This document shows, one piece after another, positions 33,686 through 44,920 of a stretch of 64,000 nucleotides of DNA (position 1 is its first letter; every line of letters begins with the position of its first letter). A program made the translations under genes and the position numbers. The DNA is taken from positions 56,309,627-56,373,626 of the forward strand of contig CM072803.1 of NCBI GenBank assembly GCA_037013495.1. Direction: 5' to 3'. This stretch comes from Hippophae tibetana (taxonomy: Eukaryota > Streptophyta > Magnoliopsida > Rosales > Elaeagnaceae). The notes beneath the pieces were generated by a model. The model worked only from the letters and a program-made list of their open reading frames with translations, had not been told where the DNA came from and ran no database searches.

Positions 33686-35103
33686 AAAAATATTTTCTCA
33701 TCATTTAGACACTTTTCCCCTACAAAATGTATAACATACTTTTTTGCACTAAAAGTGATGGGTACCAAATTTATGGATGCCTAGGGTTGGATCTAGTCAC
33801 TATGGTTGTGCATCAAGATGGATGTAGGTCAGAGTCGACAATATGAGTTAGTGGTCAAGTCGAGGTCGGATAGGGGTGTCATCAATAAAGTCCTAACTGG
33901 TGATGGCCAAGCCAATCCACCCTAGCCATTTCACCCCTAGCCAATGGTGGCCTAGTTGGATATGTCTTAGGTAGTGGTTTTCTTGGTGGTGATGGTCTAG
34001 CTAGTGATGTTCTTGAAGTGATTCTCTGACTGGCCATGGTCTAATCATTAGTTCTTTGGTCAATGGTTTGTTTTCTAACCATGGGTAGGCTGGCAGTGGT
34101 TGAGAGTAGTTCATATTGGGTGATGGTCCTAGGCCTTCCCAACGTTGATGTTCCTTTGATTCTATTCATAGTTTCCATTTTGGAACTTGTTGAATATAAT
34201 CAATTCTTCAAATAATGAAGACTTAGGTGTCATTCCAATTGGCATTCCCTTGTACATGTAAGGTCTTGATTGGGAAGATATTTCCTTCTTTTTAATGAAA
34301 CATTATAATTTTCAATTGAAGGACAAGTACTTGGACAAGATGAAGGAGCTTTTTATATCCCATAGTATATCACTTTGATACCTTAGGTTTTAGGCATAGT
34401 TTGAAGTAACCCTCTTTCTAGTGGAGTTACATTATTTGCTGATGAATTTTTCGTTGAGTTATGACTCCTTTTCTGCCCATAGTGCATAAATTCTTTGTTC
34501 ATATTTGTGTGACTTTAGGATAATTTTTACCCAATTGTTATAGAATATTATTAGGTTGCTAGGTTATCTAGAAGGACCATGGTAGATAGCTGATTATTAA
34601 GGAGTTTAATTATTGCTTTTACTCATACATATAGGGAGGTAGTATAGGTTGGTTCTAATTTAAGGCCTTTTTCAATAGGATGTTGATTGATGCATTACCA
34701 AATACCAACAAAGGATGGAAGGATGCCCTTTCCACTATAGTGGATGATTTTGATTTTCCTTCTTTAGGGTTTCGTTTGATACCTACTTAGTTCATGAGGA
34801 TTGGTCGGGTGTTCAAGACTTAGTCTTTTTCTTGTATGTTTTAACTTGTCCTTACTTATTTCTCTTTGTTTGTAGTGTAATTGGCTCGAGAATATATCTC
34901 AACTAAGCAAGTAGACTTCATTGATTTACTTTAATGTCTCCCTATGTTGAGGTACCATAGTGATAGGCTCATTCTTCCTAAGTGAGTTGTGTCTTGAGGC
35001 CTTTTCCTAGTGAAAGGAAGCTCAAAGAATGGTAGCCCTAAGACTTGGACGGTAAGCATGATTTCCAAAAATCCTTATTGGAAGAAGAGCAGGATGAAGA
35101 TGG
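33686..35103 (+). other. Degenerate sequence, possibly an old element body
   Basis: No open frame. 33760-34140 is unusually rich in GGTGATGG/GGTCTAG-like words. Around 34700-34780 the plus strand can be read as TNKGWKDAL and then VDDFDF, which faintly recalls gag-like proteins of plant non-autonomous elements. Evidence is too thin for a call. Element D is inserted at its end. Confidence 0.3.
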
Positions 35104-35394
35104 CCATTTGATGAGTGCTCAAAAAGCACTAAAATAACCATGATTTTATGCACATTAATTGATTAAAAATATATATATTTATATGTTTTATCATATATTT
35201 ATATAAATTTGTCTTTTTCGGAATCACGGGTATTTTTATTGTTTTTCAGGTATTTTGGCTTAAAAACGTAACTTAAAGACTCAAAGAGGAATACTGGAAG
35301 CAATACATCACAAATATATTAATAAATAAATGGGGAAAGGTCAACAAATATGGAAAAATTGGACAAAATGGGTCAAAAATGTCAAAAAGGAGAA

Positions 35395-35520
35395 AATCGC
35401 GTCGTCGCGTCACGCAGCTGCCCAATCCCGCACGCGCCCACGCTTACTTCGCCCCATTTTTGTGCGCAGCCGCCCCATGATGTCATGCTGATATCATCAA
35501 TGACCTCAGCAATTGAACTA
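35395..35520 (+). repeat. GC-rich island of D 5' LTR (short version)
   Basis: Contains CGCGTCGTCGCG, CCCACGC units and decayed TGACG-type sites (TGATGTCA, TGACCTCA). Compared with 46790-46975 it lacks roughly 70-80 bp of GC-rich units. Confidence 0.75.
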
Positions 35521-35573
35521 CGTGTTTTCACCATTTTTTATCATTTTTCTCATTTTTTCTCTCCATCCTCACC

Positions 35574-35581
35574 TATAAATA
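35574..35581 (+). promoter_or_regulatory. LTR TATA box of element D
   Basis: TATAAATA followed by CCCCC, about 50 bp downstream of the TGACG-type sites. Probable promoter for the genomic RNA of the element. Confidence 0.75.
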
Positions 35582-36623
35582 CCCCCATTCCCTTCACTTC
35601 TAAACACACCTCAAAACCATTCTTCTCTTCTCTTTCTTTCTCTCATTTCTTAGTTTTTAAGCTTTTCTTAATTTCTTTCTTAGTTTTTAAACTTTCTTAG
35701 TTTTTAGTTTAATTCTCTTAGTTTTAGAGTTCTTCTCTTTTTGAGAAGAACTAGTTATGTTTTTTTAATTTCTTAGCCTTTTGATTCAATAAATGGGAGT
35801 GCAAATTCCGCTTGGAGGTTTTCTAGCAACGGGAATAGCATCAAAGTTCTGTAAGGATTTTATAATCTTTACAGTTATTTTTTATGCTTTATTCTTACAT
35901 GTTATATTTAATTTCTCTATGATTAAATTTAACTATGCTGACTGTTTATAAACATGATGTAATAATAACGTTGTTATGTTTGCGAAATATTAAATAGGTG
36001 AAAATCTCTAAAATGAATTGATTTTGTTTTTATTCAAGATTTTATATTAAGAATGTTAGAGAGAAATATATTATTTTTCATTACAAACTTAAACATGAAA
36101 ATTAGATTTTAAGGTTTAGTTATCCGGTCTAATTTAGAGTAGTGCTCTTTTATTTGTTGGTACAATCGCCCGGTAGTTAAAGAGAAACTCTATTTCAAAA
36201 GTTTTTATAAGAATTATTATGTGAAAATGTATTGACAACATGTTTTTAGTAGTGGTTTTAAAACTTGAAAGTTAGTACTAGGATAATTAAATTCTTATGT
36301 TTAATTTGGACACCTTGAATAAAGTTTAAACTGTCTAACCCCACCAAAGGTGTCATTTAAATGGTTCATTTTCAATCTAGTAGAAAAAGGAATTAATTTA
36401 ATTAACCAAATTAGTTATCAATCCCACCCATAGGTGTTAATTCATTTGTTTAGTTAACAAAGAATATCTAACCCCACCAAATGTGGTATTCATATAAAAA
36501 AAAGAGAATCAATAAAATATCAATTTATATCTTTAATAACCTAGATAATATGAGCAAGCATAATTAATTTAGTTATTATATCCATAAATACTCCACTATA
36601 ATAAATGATAAAATTTGCATAAA

Positions 36624-36761
36624 TATTTATTGAATCTGTATCTATGTTTATTTTTATGTTATTAGATTATATTTATTGAACCTGTATCTATGTTTATTTT
36701 TATGTTATTAGATTATATTTATTGAATCTGTATCTATGTTTATTTTTATGTTATTAGATTA
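36624..36761 (+). repeat. Three tandem 46-bp units in D 5' LTR
   Basis: Units start at 36624, 36670 and 36716, each around GTATCTATGTTTATTTTTAT. The units differ by a single T/C (the middle one has AACCTG). The same three units with the same variant order occur in the 3' LTR, while the other LTRs have one unit. Confidence 0.95.
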
Positions 36762-36986
36762 GAAACACAAAAACCAAACTATCGTGACAGGATGTTTAGG
36801 ATTTAATTTCGTTTTTAAAAGTTTGAATAATAAATTAAAAACCACATACATTCCTTCCTTAGATCGACCTTGGGAGTATACTTATCATTTTCTTCGAAAT
36901 GATTTGTGCACTTGCGAGAGTTTTATAAATATAAAACCAAAGTATTGGCAAGAATCGACGATGCCGGTTTTCGTTCATCAAGTTTT

Positions 36987-37004
36987 TGGCGCCGTTGCTG
37001 GGGA
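36987..37004 (+). promoter_or_regulatory. PBS for tRNA-Asp in element D
   Basis: TGGCGCCGTTGCTGGGGA, one C-to-T change from the intact PBS of element E. Confidence 0.9.
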
Positions 37005-38022
37005 AGGAATAACATTTTTAAATTATTTATCAAAATTTTAAAAATATTTTTGTTCTATAAATAATTGTGATTTTTTTTGTTTTAGTAAAAAAAAAATAAT
37101 AATCAAATTTCAAATTTCATAAGATATAAAAAAAATAATAAAATAATAAAAAAAATATAATTTTTTTTGAAATTTATAATAATAATAATTATAGTGTGAA
37201 TAGTAAAATAATTTAGAAATTCGAAATTTGAAGTAATTTTTTTTACCGTTCATGAATAATAATAAAAAAATAATAATAATAAAAACAAATTAAAAAAATA
37301 AAAAATAAAAAATTACAAAAAATAAATTTTTTTAAGAAATAAATAAATATTATAGTATAAATAGTAAAATAAAATTACCGTTCATAAATAGTAAAATAAA
37401 CATTTTTTTAAAGGAAAAAAAAATAAAAAAATAAAAAAATAATATAGCGTGAACAGTAAAATACAATTACGGTTAATGAAGAAAAAACTTAATTAACTTA
37501 GATTTTGATTAACTTATATTACATACATAAACATATATTTTGTTAACTTTATTAACTTAAATCTATACCTAACTTAACTTAATTAACTTAATAGCATAAA
37601 AAGTAAAAATCTAAGGGAGTTTTATCTAGGAGACTAGTTCTTGGAAGCCTTTGTGCTACTAGTCTTTCCTGGGAACGTTGTTCTGGCTAGGAGAATAGTT
37701 TTTAAGGAGCCGTTGCACCACCATTCTTTCCTGAGAGCACTCTTGGTTAATACTGATTATGTTATTTTATCTTAAAATAAATAAATAAAAAATAGTAAAA
37801 AATAATAACAACAAAAACATAAAAAAAAACATGAAATAAAAATTTAAACTTTGTTTTATTTAAATAAATAAATAAAATAATAAACATTTTGAAAAAACAA
37901 ATAAAAAAAATTAAGGTTTAACTAGTTTTGTTTAGTGTTTTGTATTAAATACCATGTAAATTTTCTCTAATTTTTTTTTATTTTTGTTGACAGGAGTTTT
38001 AAATTTACGTTTACAATAGTCT
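37005..38022 (+). other. Leader of element D with short inverted words
   Basis: Extremely A/T-rich untranslated leader. Short words of the type GTGAACAGTAAAAT and ACCGTTCATGAA recur in both orientations between 37190 and 37490, so they can pair as hairpins. The conserved 37610-37750 segment with repeated CTTTCCTG blocks matches 13625-13775. No coding region. Confidence 0.6.
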
Positions 38023-39365
38023 ATGCATGGTAGGAGATCCTTAGGAAACCCCCTTACACCATATGCAAATAATATTCATAAATTTAAACAAGTGTCAACA
38101 AAACTGGATTCCACCCATCAACCTATTTTTGAGCCAAACATAGAACCAAGTCTTAATCCTTTACTAGAACCGAAAGAAATGGAAGAAACCCAACAAGTTA
38201 GGGAAACCACTATGAAGGAGTTTGCAAGACCGGTGATTGGCACGACAACTGCCGCTATCCAGTTGGGGGAAGCTGCTCGGAATTATGACCTAAAAAATAT
38301 TCATTTTTCTATGCTCCCATCCTTTTATGGGCTGCCTAATGAAGATTCTCTTTCCTTCATGAGAGATTTCTATGCTACGGTCCAAACATTCCCCCTCGGT
38401 ATTCTAAACGAGGATAAACTTAGAATGAGATGTTTCCCCTACACCTTAAAGGATAAGGCCAAAGCTTGGTTAATGTCACTTCCCCAGGTTCTCTGATGAC
38501 ATGGGAGAACATTTACAATAAATTAATGGGAAAATTCTATTCCCACCAAAAAACATCAGAGTTGAGAGAAAAGAATGCTACTTTCTCTCAGATGGAAGGA
38601 GAACCATTCCATAAAGATTGGGATAGGTTCAAAATGTTTATCACTCAATGTCCCCATCACAGCTTTCCCGTGCAGTTGCAGAACCAATTCTTTTACGATG
38701 GACTTACACAACAATGTCAGTTCATTGTCGACAACGCTGTAGAAGGAGCAATGAGAGAAAAGACTACCTCAGAGACGTACAACCTCTTTGAGATGTTGGG
38801 TGCTAATTCCCAACAGAAAAGCTCACGAGTGAGAAAAGCTAGAGTTCATGAAATCGATTCTAGTAATGAAGTTCAACAACAACTTGTTCAACTAACCAAG
38901 CAAGTTGCCTTTCTCACTACACAAACCAACACCAATAATGAACAATATGGTTTGTATAGCAACATGGGACATGGTACGGAAGCCTGTCTATATCAAGGAG
39001 AAACAACAGCTGGACCTGAACAGGTTAATGTATTGGGAGCATATCAACAGAGACCAAGGTTTAACCTCAATTCAAATACCTATAATCCTGGGTGGAGAAA
39101 TCATCCAAATTTCTCCTGGAGGCAAAACAACCCTCCTTACGCTCAAAGCTCAAATCAACCAGGCCAGCAATTCCACCCACCTATTCCAAGAAGCATTTCC
39201 AATAAATCAACCCTGGAGGACAACTTGAATTCTTTTATTCAAGTTTGTAGGGATAACCAATCTAAAACCAATCAACGGTTGGACTCTGTGGAAGCTTCTA
39301 TCAAAAAGGTGGAAGTTCAAGTAGAACAATTAGTTGAAAATTTGCAAAAACAAAGCAAAGACTAA
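38023..39365 (+). pseudogene. gag1 of element D (single-base frameshift)
   Basis: First of two gag genes; a capsid/nucleocapsid-type protein of about 447 codons ending in its own stop. Opens MHGRRSLGNPL. The gag core spans from MKEFARPVIG (38212) through LPSFYGLPNEDS, MRCFPYTLKDKAKAWLMSLP, FYSHQKTSELR, and FFYDGLTQQCQ to ETYNLFEMLG. One base is missing in a C run at 38482-38485 against the AC copy, which splits it into 38023-38496 and the frame open to 39365. The knuckle position (38946-38987) reads Tyr-x2-Tyr-x4-His-x4-Cys, so zinc binding of the usual type is unlikely. A YNPGWRNHPNFSW block and a C-terminal coiled-coil (to KQSKD) follow. About half of the core residues match gag2, so the two are old paralogues. 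Confidence 0.85.
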
Positions 39366-39758
39366 TTTGATAGTCAAATGGGGTAAAATAAATTCAATGA
39401 AGAGGAGACATTGAGTTTGTCATTCTACAATCTCCAAGCAACGTCTTACTAGAAGATGATAAATTTTAGTCCTACATGGGAGGTCACCCATGATTGTATT
39501 TTGCTTTGTTTTAGTTTTATTTTGTGTGTAATAAAATTCAAATGAAATAAATTCGTTTGTTTCAAAAATTGTGACCATTCTTTTAAATTTAGCATAAAAT
39601 AAAAAAAAATAAAAAAATATAGGTTCCTTGCACCTTTTTGCTTTAAGCCTATACATTTTATCAAGTTATAAATCTTTCTTAGAGATATCTCTTATTTATT
39701 TTTAAGAGCTAAATGTTGATACACAATAGGAGGAGGATCAATTTCAAATACAAAAACC
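39366..39758 (+). other. Spacer between gag1 and gag2 with 3'-UTR-like motif
   Basis: No coding frame. CATGGGAGGTCACCCATGAT at 39475-39494 resembles GATGGGAGACAACCCATCAT after the integrase stop (44964-44983), and both are followed by T-rich sequence with GTTTTATTTT. AGGAGGAGGATC (39729-39740) lies shortly before the gag2 ATG. I see no internal promoter that I would trust. Confidence 0.65.
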
Positions 39759-41357
39759 ATGGGAGATGCTGAAGATAGGCGGAAAAAGATGAAAGACTAT
39801 ACAATGGCAATCATTGGCAATGTAACTTCTGGCATTCAATTACAAGAGGCTGCAAGGAATTATGAATTGAAAAAGATTCATTATTCTTTGTTGCCTTCCT
39901 TTTACGGTATCCCTAATGAAGACCCTTTGCATTTCATTCAAGAATTCTATGCTATTATCCAAACCTTTCCACTACATGCAATTAATGAAGCTCAACTTAG
40001 GATGAGGTGTTTTCCATACACCCTCAAGGATAAAGCTTGGTCACGGTTCATTACTCTACAATCGGGTTCTCTAAAATCTTGGGAGGCAGTATATGAAGTT
40101 TTTATGGGTAGGTTCTATTCCCATCAAAAGACTGTTGATCTAAGGATGAAGATAGCAACATTTTCTCAAATGTATGAAGAGCCCTTTCATGAAGCTTGGG
40201 AACGATTCAAACTTCTTTTCATTCAATGTCAAAATCATAGCTTTCCATTACAGCTACAAAACCAATTCTTTTATGATGGATTGACACTGTAGAGTCAATA
40301 CATGGTTGATAATGCTGCTGGAGGTGTTGTAGGAGAAAAAACTGCAGAGAAAACCTATAATCTTTATGAGCTATTGGGTTCTAATTCCCAACAAAGAGGT
40401 GGTAGAAGTAAATCAAGGGTCAATGAAGTTGGCTCTGATAATGAGATAACCTTGCAACTTGCTGAATTGACTAAACAAGTGTAACTTCTCACTACCCACC
40501 AAATTTCAAATCAAAAGGTGTGTGAAGTGTGTTGTTCAATTGGGCATGGTACTCATAATTGTTCAAATACTTATGATTCTAGTGTCGATGCCATAGAGGA
40601 AGTCCAATCTTTTCAAAGGTATCATCCAAACACCTATAATCACCCAGCCTACACCCAATGTCCAACACTAAGGTCGGATAACAACCACCCTTACCCACCA
40701 AGCCAATCTTTTAAGCCAACCTTAGAAGATAGCTTGAATGCTTTTATTCAAGTTAGTCGTGACAACCAATTGATGACTAATCAAAGGTTGAACACCATGG
40801 AGGCTTCAATTAAAAGGATTGAATCTAAAGTTGGGCAACTGGCTGAACAAATGCAAAAGAAAGAACCAAGAAAGTTGCCCAGTCAACCAGAACAAGCAAA
40901 TGATGTTAGAATCCTTCGAAGTGGTAAGGTAGTGAATACCAGTTTACCTGAAATCTCTAACAATCTACCTTGTAGTTCAGGTAACAAAGAAGGTGATATT
41001 CTAATCTCGCAAAAAGGAGAAACAAGTGTTAAACTTAACAAGCCTTATGAAAAACTCATTGGGGGGTCATCTGACATCCCCAAAATTCAAAATACAACAG
41101 AACCACACCAGATGCAAGTACATTTTCCCCACCGGTTAAAAGAATCGAAACAAGATAAGCAATTCTATGATCTTTTTAATATGCTCTCTAAAGTAAATAT
41201 CAATTTACCATTATTAGAAGTGATCATGAATGTGCCCTTATATGCCAAGTTTTTCAAAGAGTTGAACACTAAGAAAAGGAGGTATGAACTGAATGAACGA
41301 GTAGTAATATTAGAAATTTCTAGCACTGTACTTCATCACAAACTACCCCTAAGTTGA
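39759..41357 (+). pseudogene. gag2 of element D
   Basis: Second gag, about 530 codons. Opens MGDAEDRRKKMKDYTMAIIG, core with YELKKIHYSLLPSFYGIPNE, MRCFPYTLKDKAW, GRFYSHQKTVDLRMK and FFYDGLTL. Two stops interrupt it, a TAG at 40290-40292 (the AC copy has CAG there) and a TAA at about 40485. The knuckle at 40521-40562 is canonical: Cys-x2-Cys-x4-His-x4-Cys. After a coiled-coil segment (SIKRIESKVGQLAEQMQ), a long linker leads to LNERVVILEISSTVLHHK, which in relatives joins protease. The frame ends at 41357; protease continues one base back (-1). Two-domain organisation and position next to protease suggest this is the original gag. Confidence 0.88.
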
Positions 41358-41785
41358 AAGACCCTGGAAGTTTTATTATAAACATAACTATGGGGGATAG
41401 GAAAGTTGCTAAAACAATGCTTGATCTAGGTGCTAGTATAAATTTGATGCCCTACTCTATATTCTTACAACTCAATCTAGGGGATTTAAAACCCACAACT
41501 ATGTCCCTTCAACTTGCAGATAGATCTCTTAAATATCCAGAGGGAATAGTTGAGGATGTGTTGGTACAAGTAGACAAACTGATAATACCTGTTGACTTTG
41601 TGATTCTGGATATACAAGAAAATCCAGCATTGGACAGAGAACACACAATATTGCTTGGTAGACCATTTATGGCAACTACTAAAGCTATTATTGATGTCCA
41701 AGATGGAAATTTGACAATGACAGTCTTAGGAGAGATTGTTCATTTTAAAGTTTTTGATTCATCACCTTTTTTCTGCCATCAATGA
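41345..41785 (+). CDS. Retropepsin-type protease of element D
   Basis: Aspartic protease that would cut the Gag-Pol precursor. Reads [13 protein letters not shown], then the active site [10 protein letters not shown] at 41423-41452 (DLGAS replaces the DTGAS of many retropepsins, as is common in Athila/Tat), [13 protein letters not shown], and the second conserved block [17 protein letters not shown]. There is no ATG; it is expected to be translated as a continuation of gag2, from which it is offset by -1 at 41345-41357. It ends [10 protein letters not shown], overlapping the polymerase frame by a +1 offset in a run of six Ts. Both offsets also occur in element AC. Confidence 0.85.
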   Translation, partial: TPKLKDPGSFIINITMGDRKVAKTMLDLGASINLMPYSIFLQLNLGDLKPTTMSLQLADRSLKYPEGIVEDVLVQVDKLIIPVDFVILDIQENPALDREHTILLGRPFMATTKAIIDVQDGNLTMTVLGEIVHFKVFDSSPFFCHQ

Positions 41786-43658
41786 AATATTTGATGTTGA
41801 CCCTTTGGATATTCTTGTCCAAAGCACCTTTTTCCAAACCAGAATAGAAGACAAGCTTGAAACTGTTCTTAAACTTGAAGAGGTCGAAGAAGATTTAGAT
41901 GAGGAAATTAAGGGGTACCTTGAACAACTAGACAATAATGAAGTAATGACAAAATCTAGTACACTTTTAAATATACCCAGTTCTTCATCTAGTAAAGAGG
42001 CCAATCCACCTGAACTTGAACTCAAAGACTTACCTGAGCACTTAAAATATGTGTTTTTGGGAGAAGGAGAAACTTATCCAATGATAATTTCTTCAACCTT
42101 GACCAAACCACAAAAAAAGGAACTCATCAAAGTGTTTAAACAGTTTAAGAAATCTATAGGTTGGAGTATAGGGGATATAAGAGGCATTAGTCGTACAATG
42201 TGTATGCATAAGATGAACTTGGAGGATGGTCCTAAACCTGTACGAGAGGCCCAAAGAAGACTAAACCCAAATATGCAAAAGGTAGTTAAAAAAGAAATTC
42301 TTAAATTATTAGAAGAAGGGATTATCTATCCTATTGCGGGGAGTAAGTGGGTTAGTCCACTGCATGTGGTACCAAAGAAATCTGGGATAACAGTTGTTAA
42401 AAATGAAAAAAGTGAATTAGTGCCCACTAGAATAATCACTGGATGGAGAATGTGTATAGATTTTAGGAAACTAAATATATATACTAAAAAGGATCACTTT
42501 CCACTTTCAATCATTGATCAAATGTTGGAAAGATTAGCTAGGCACGAATTTTACTGTTTTTTGGATGGATTGTCTAGATATTATCAAGTACCCATAGCAC
42601 GAGAAGATCAGGAAAAGACCACATTTACATGTTCTTTTGGGACATTTGCTTTTCGCAGAATGCCATTTGGATTATGCAATGCCCCTGCCACTTTCCAGAG
42701 ATGCATGATATCTATTTTCTCGGACATGGTGGAAAAATTCATTGAGATTTTCATGGACGATTTCTCTATCTTTAGGAACTCATTTGATGATTGCTTACAT
42801 AAATTGACTTTGGTTTTAGAAAGATGCATTGAATGCAATCTCACCCTTAGTTGGGAGAAAAGTCATTATATGGTTCAACAAGGGATAGTTTTAGGGCATA
42901 TAATTTCAAACAAGGGTATTGAAGTTGATAAGGCAAAAGTTGAATTGATATCCAAACTACCTCCCCCTACATCTGTGAAGGGGATAAGAAGCTTCTTAGG
43001 ACATGCAGGATTTTACAGACGATTTATAAAAGATTTCTCTAAAATAAATCGTCCCTTATGTAACTTGCTATCAAAAGATGCTTATTTTGATTTCAACAAT
43101 GACTGCCTTATTTCCTTTAAAACCTTGAAAGAGAAACTAACATCTACCCCTGTTATTATGGTACCAAACTGGTCTTTACCTTTTGAAATAATGTGTGACA
43201 CTTCTGATTATGCTATAGGAGTAGTCTTGGGACAAAGAGTGGATAAGTGTTTGCATGTCATCTACTATGCTAGCAAAACACTCAATGATGCCCAAATGAA
43301 TTATACCACCACTGAAAAGGAATTCTTGGCTATAGTGTTTTCTTTAGACAAATTTCGGTCTTATTTAGTAGGATCTAAAGTGATTGTGCATTCTGATCAT
43401 GCTGCTTTAAGATACATATTAAGTAAACCAAATGTCAAGCCAAGATTAATCAGGTGGGTCTTACTCTTACAAGAATTTGACCTAGAAATCAAGGATAAGA
43501 AAGGCAGTGAAAACTTAGTAGCAGACCATTTGTCTAGGTTGATTTCTAACTTCAATTCTCTTAAAAATGAGAGTAATGAAGATATAGTTGAAACCTTTCC
43601 TGATGAACAGTTATTTTCAATAAGTCTGAACCCATGGTATGCTGATATTGTAAACTAG
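41736..43658 (+). CDS. Reverse transcriptase and RNase H of element D (intact frame)
   Basis: A 640-codon open frame. After a linker with Glu-rich segments, RT motifs run from [16 protein letters not shown] and [12 protein letters not shown] through [24 protein letters not shown] and [16 protein letters not shown] to the catalytic FMDD at 42750-42761. RNase H follows with the catalytic Asp in [11 protein letters not shown], Glu in [10 protein letters not shown], Asp in [10 protein letters not shown] and the end LVADHLSRL. All catalytic residues I can check are present. The nominal ATG at 41736 lies inside the protease overlap; translation is more likely by frame change from protease. The frame ends at a TAG before integrase that element AC shares. 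This is the best-preserved enzyme in the window. Confidence 0.9.
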   Translation: MFILKFLIHHLFSAINEIFDVDPLDILVQSTFFQTRIEDKLETVLKLEEVEEDLDEEIKGYLEQLDNNEVMTKSSTLLNIPSSSSSKEANPPELELKDLPEHLKYVFLGEGETYPMIISSTLTKPQKKELIKVFKQFKKSIGWSIGDIRGISRTMCMHKMNLEDGPKPVREAQRRLNPNMQKVVKKEILKLLEEGIIYPIAGSKWVSPLHVVPKKSGITVVKNEKSELVPTRIITGWRMCIDFRKLNIYTKKDHFPLSIIDQMLERLARHEFYCFLDGLSRYYQVPIAREDQEKTTFTCSFGTFAFRRMPFGLCNAPATFQRCMISIFSDMVEKFIEIFMDDFSIFRNSFDDCLHKLTLVLERCIECNLTLSWEKSHYMVQQGIVLGHIISNKGIEVDKAKVELISKLPPPTSVKGIRSFLGHAGFYRRFIKDFSKINRPLCNLLSKDAYFDFNNDCLISFKTLKEKLTSTPVIMVPNWSLPFEIMCDTSDYAIGVVLGQRVDKCLHVIYYASKTLNDAQMNYTTTEKEFLAIVFSLDKFRSYLVGSKVIVHSDHAALRYILSKPNVKPRLIRWVLLLQEFDLEIKDKKGSENLVADHLSRLISNFNSLKNESNEDIVETFPDEQLFSISLNPWYADIVN

Positions 43659-44920
43659 CTTGCCATTGGTGTTTTGCGACCTAACACTTCATATTAGGAC
43701 AAGAAAAGTTTTTTAAAACTATTGAGGACTATTTCTGGGATGACCCTTATTTATACAAGATTGGTCAAGATCAAGTCATCCGGAGATGTGTACCTGAAGA
43801 AGAACAAAAGAGCATTCTAACTTTTTTGTCATGAACTTCATTGTAGGGCCATTTTGGTGGTGAAAAGACAGCTCGTAAGGTATTACATTCTGGATTCTTT
43901 TGGCCCACTCTTTTTAAAGATGATCATATGTTTTGTGCACAATGTGATAGATGTCAGAGAACAGGAAACAGAAGCAAAAGAGATGAAATGCCTTTGACAT
44001 CTAACTTAGTTGTTGAACTCTTTGATGTATGGGGGATTGACTTTATGGGTCCTTTTCCCCCATCTAATGGTTTTCAATATATTTTGGTTGCTGTGGATTA
44101 TGTATCCAAGTGGGTAGAAGCTACCCCCACTAAAACCAATGATGCTAATGTTGTTGTTAAATTATTGAAGGATTTAATATTCAGCAGGTTCGGAACGCCT
44201 AGAGCTATAATAAGTGATGGAGGTAGCCATTTTTGTAACAAACTCTTTGATGGAGTACTAAACAAGTACAACATCACACATAAAGTAGCTACTTCATATC
44301 ATCCTCAAACTTCTGGTTTAGTGGAAGTAAGTAATAGGAAAATTAAGGGAATATTGGAATGCACTGTGCGTCCTTCAAGGAAGGATTGGGCATTTAAGTT
44401 AAATAATGCCTTATGGGCATACCGCACCGCTTACAAAACACCTATTGGGATGAGCCCTTACCGGTTAATCTTTGGGAAAACGTGCCACCTTCTAGTTGAA
44501 CTTGAACACAAGGCTTACTGGGTAATTAAAGAGTTAAACATGGATTTAGATAAAGCAGGTGAAAAATGATTACTCCAGCTTCATGAGTTGGAAGAAATTA
44601 GGAATGAAGCCTATGAGAATGCCAAATTATACAAAGAGTGTACTAACCGCTATCATGACAAGAGGCTAGTTCCTAAGACTCTTCACCCTGGAATGAAAGT
44701 TCTTTTATTTAACTCTCGTTTGAGATTGTTTCCAGGAAAGTTGAGATCAAGATGGGATGGACCATTCAAAATTGTTCAGGTATTTGAATATGGAGTAGTA
44801 GAACTATTGGACTCCAAGACACAAAAAAAATTCAAAGTCAATGAGCATCGTGTCAAGCCTTATTTAGAAGAACCAAACAACATTGCTGAAATGGATTGCA
44901 TTTGGCTGAGTAACCCTTAG
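43659..44920 (+). pseudogene. Integrase of element D (broken N-terminus)
   Basis: Follows the RNase H stop in the same polyprotein. The first 270 bp hold the linker and HHCC zinc region with a shared one-base frame offset at about 43700, and a D-specific break at about 43830, so the zinc domain is only partly readable (ends CAQCDRCQR). From 43928 the core is open: catalytic Asp in GIDFMGPF (44039-44041), Asp in ISDGGSHF (44216-44218) and Glu in SGLVEVSNR (44324-44326), with 35 residues between the last two as in DD35E integrases. A TGA at 44567-44569 interrupts before the C-terminal domain (44588-44920), which has [13 protein letters not shown] and ends LSNP. Confidence 0.88.

Larger units (their letters stand above)
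35109..36980 (+). repeat. 5' LTR of element D
   Basis: TGATGAGTGCTC to CGTTCATCA, 1872 bp, with GC island 35395-35520, TATA box, AATAAA at 35788-35793 and a three-unit tandem repeat near its end. About 70 bp shorter than the 3' LTR because of the GC island. Confidence 0.95.

Noticed and set aside
36784..37041. Open frame beginning MTGCLGFNFVFK (also 27967-28206 and 48261-48509)
   Set aside because: It lies at the R/U5 end of the LTR and runs into the PBS. It recurs because the LTR recurs; no domain and no coding constraint is apparent.
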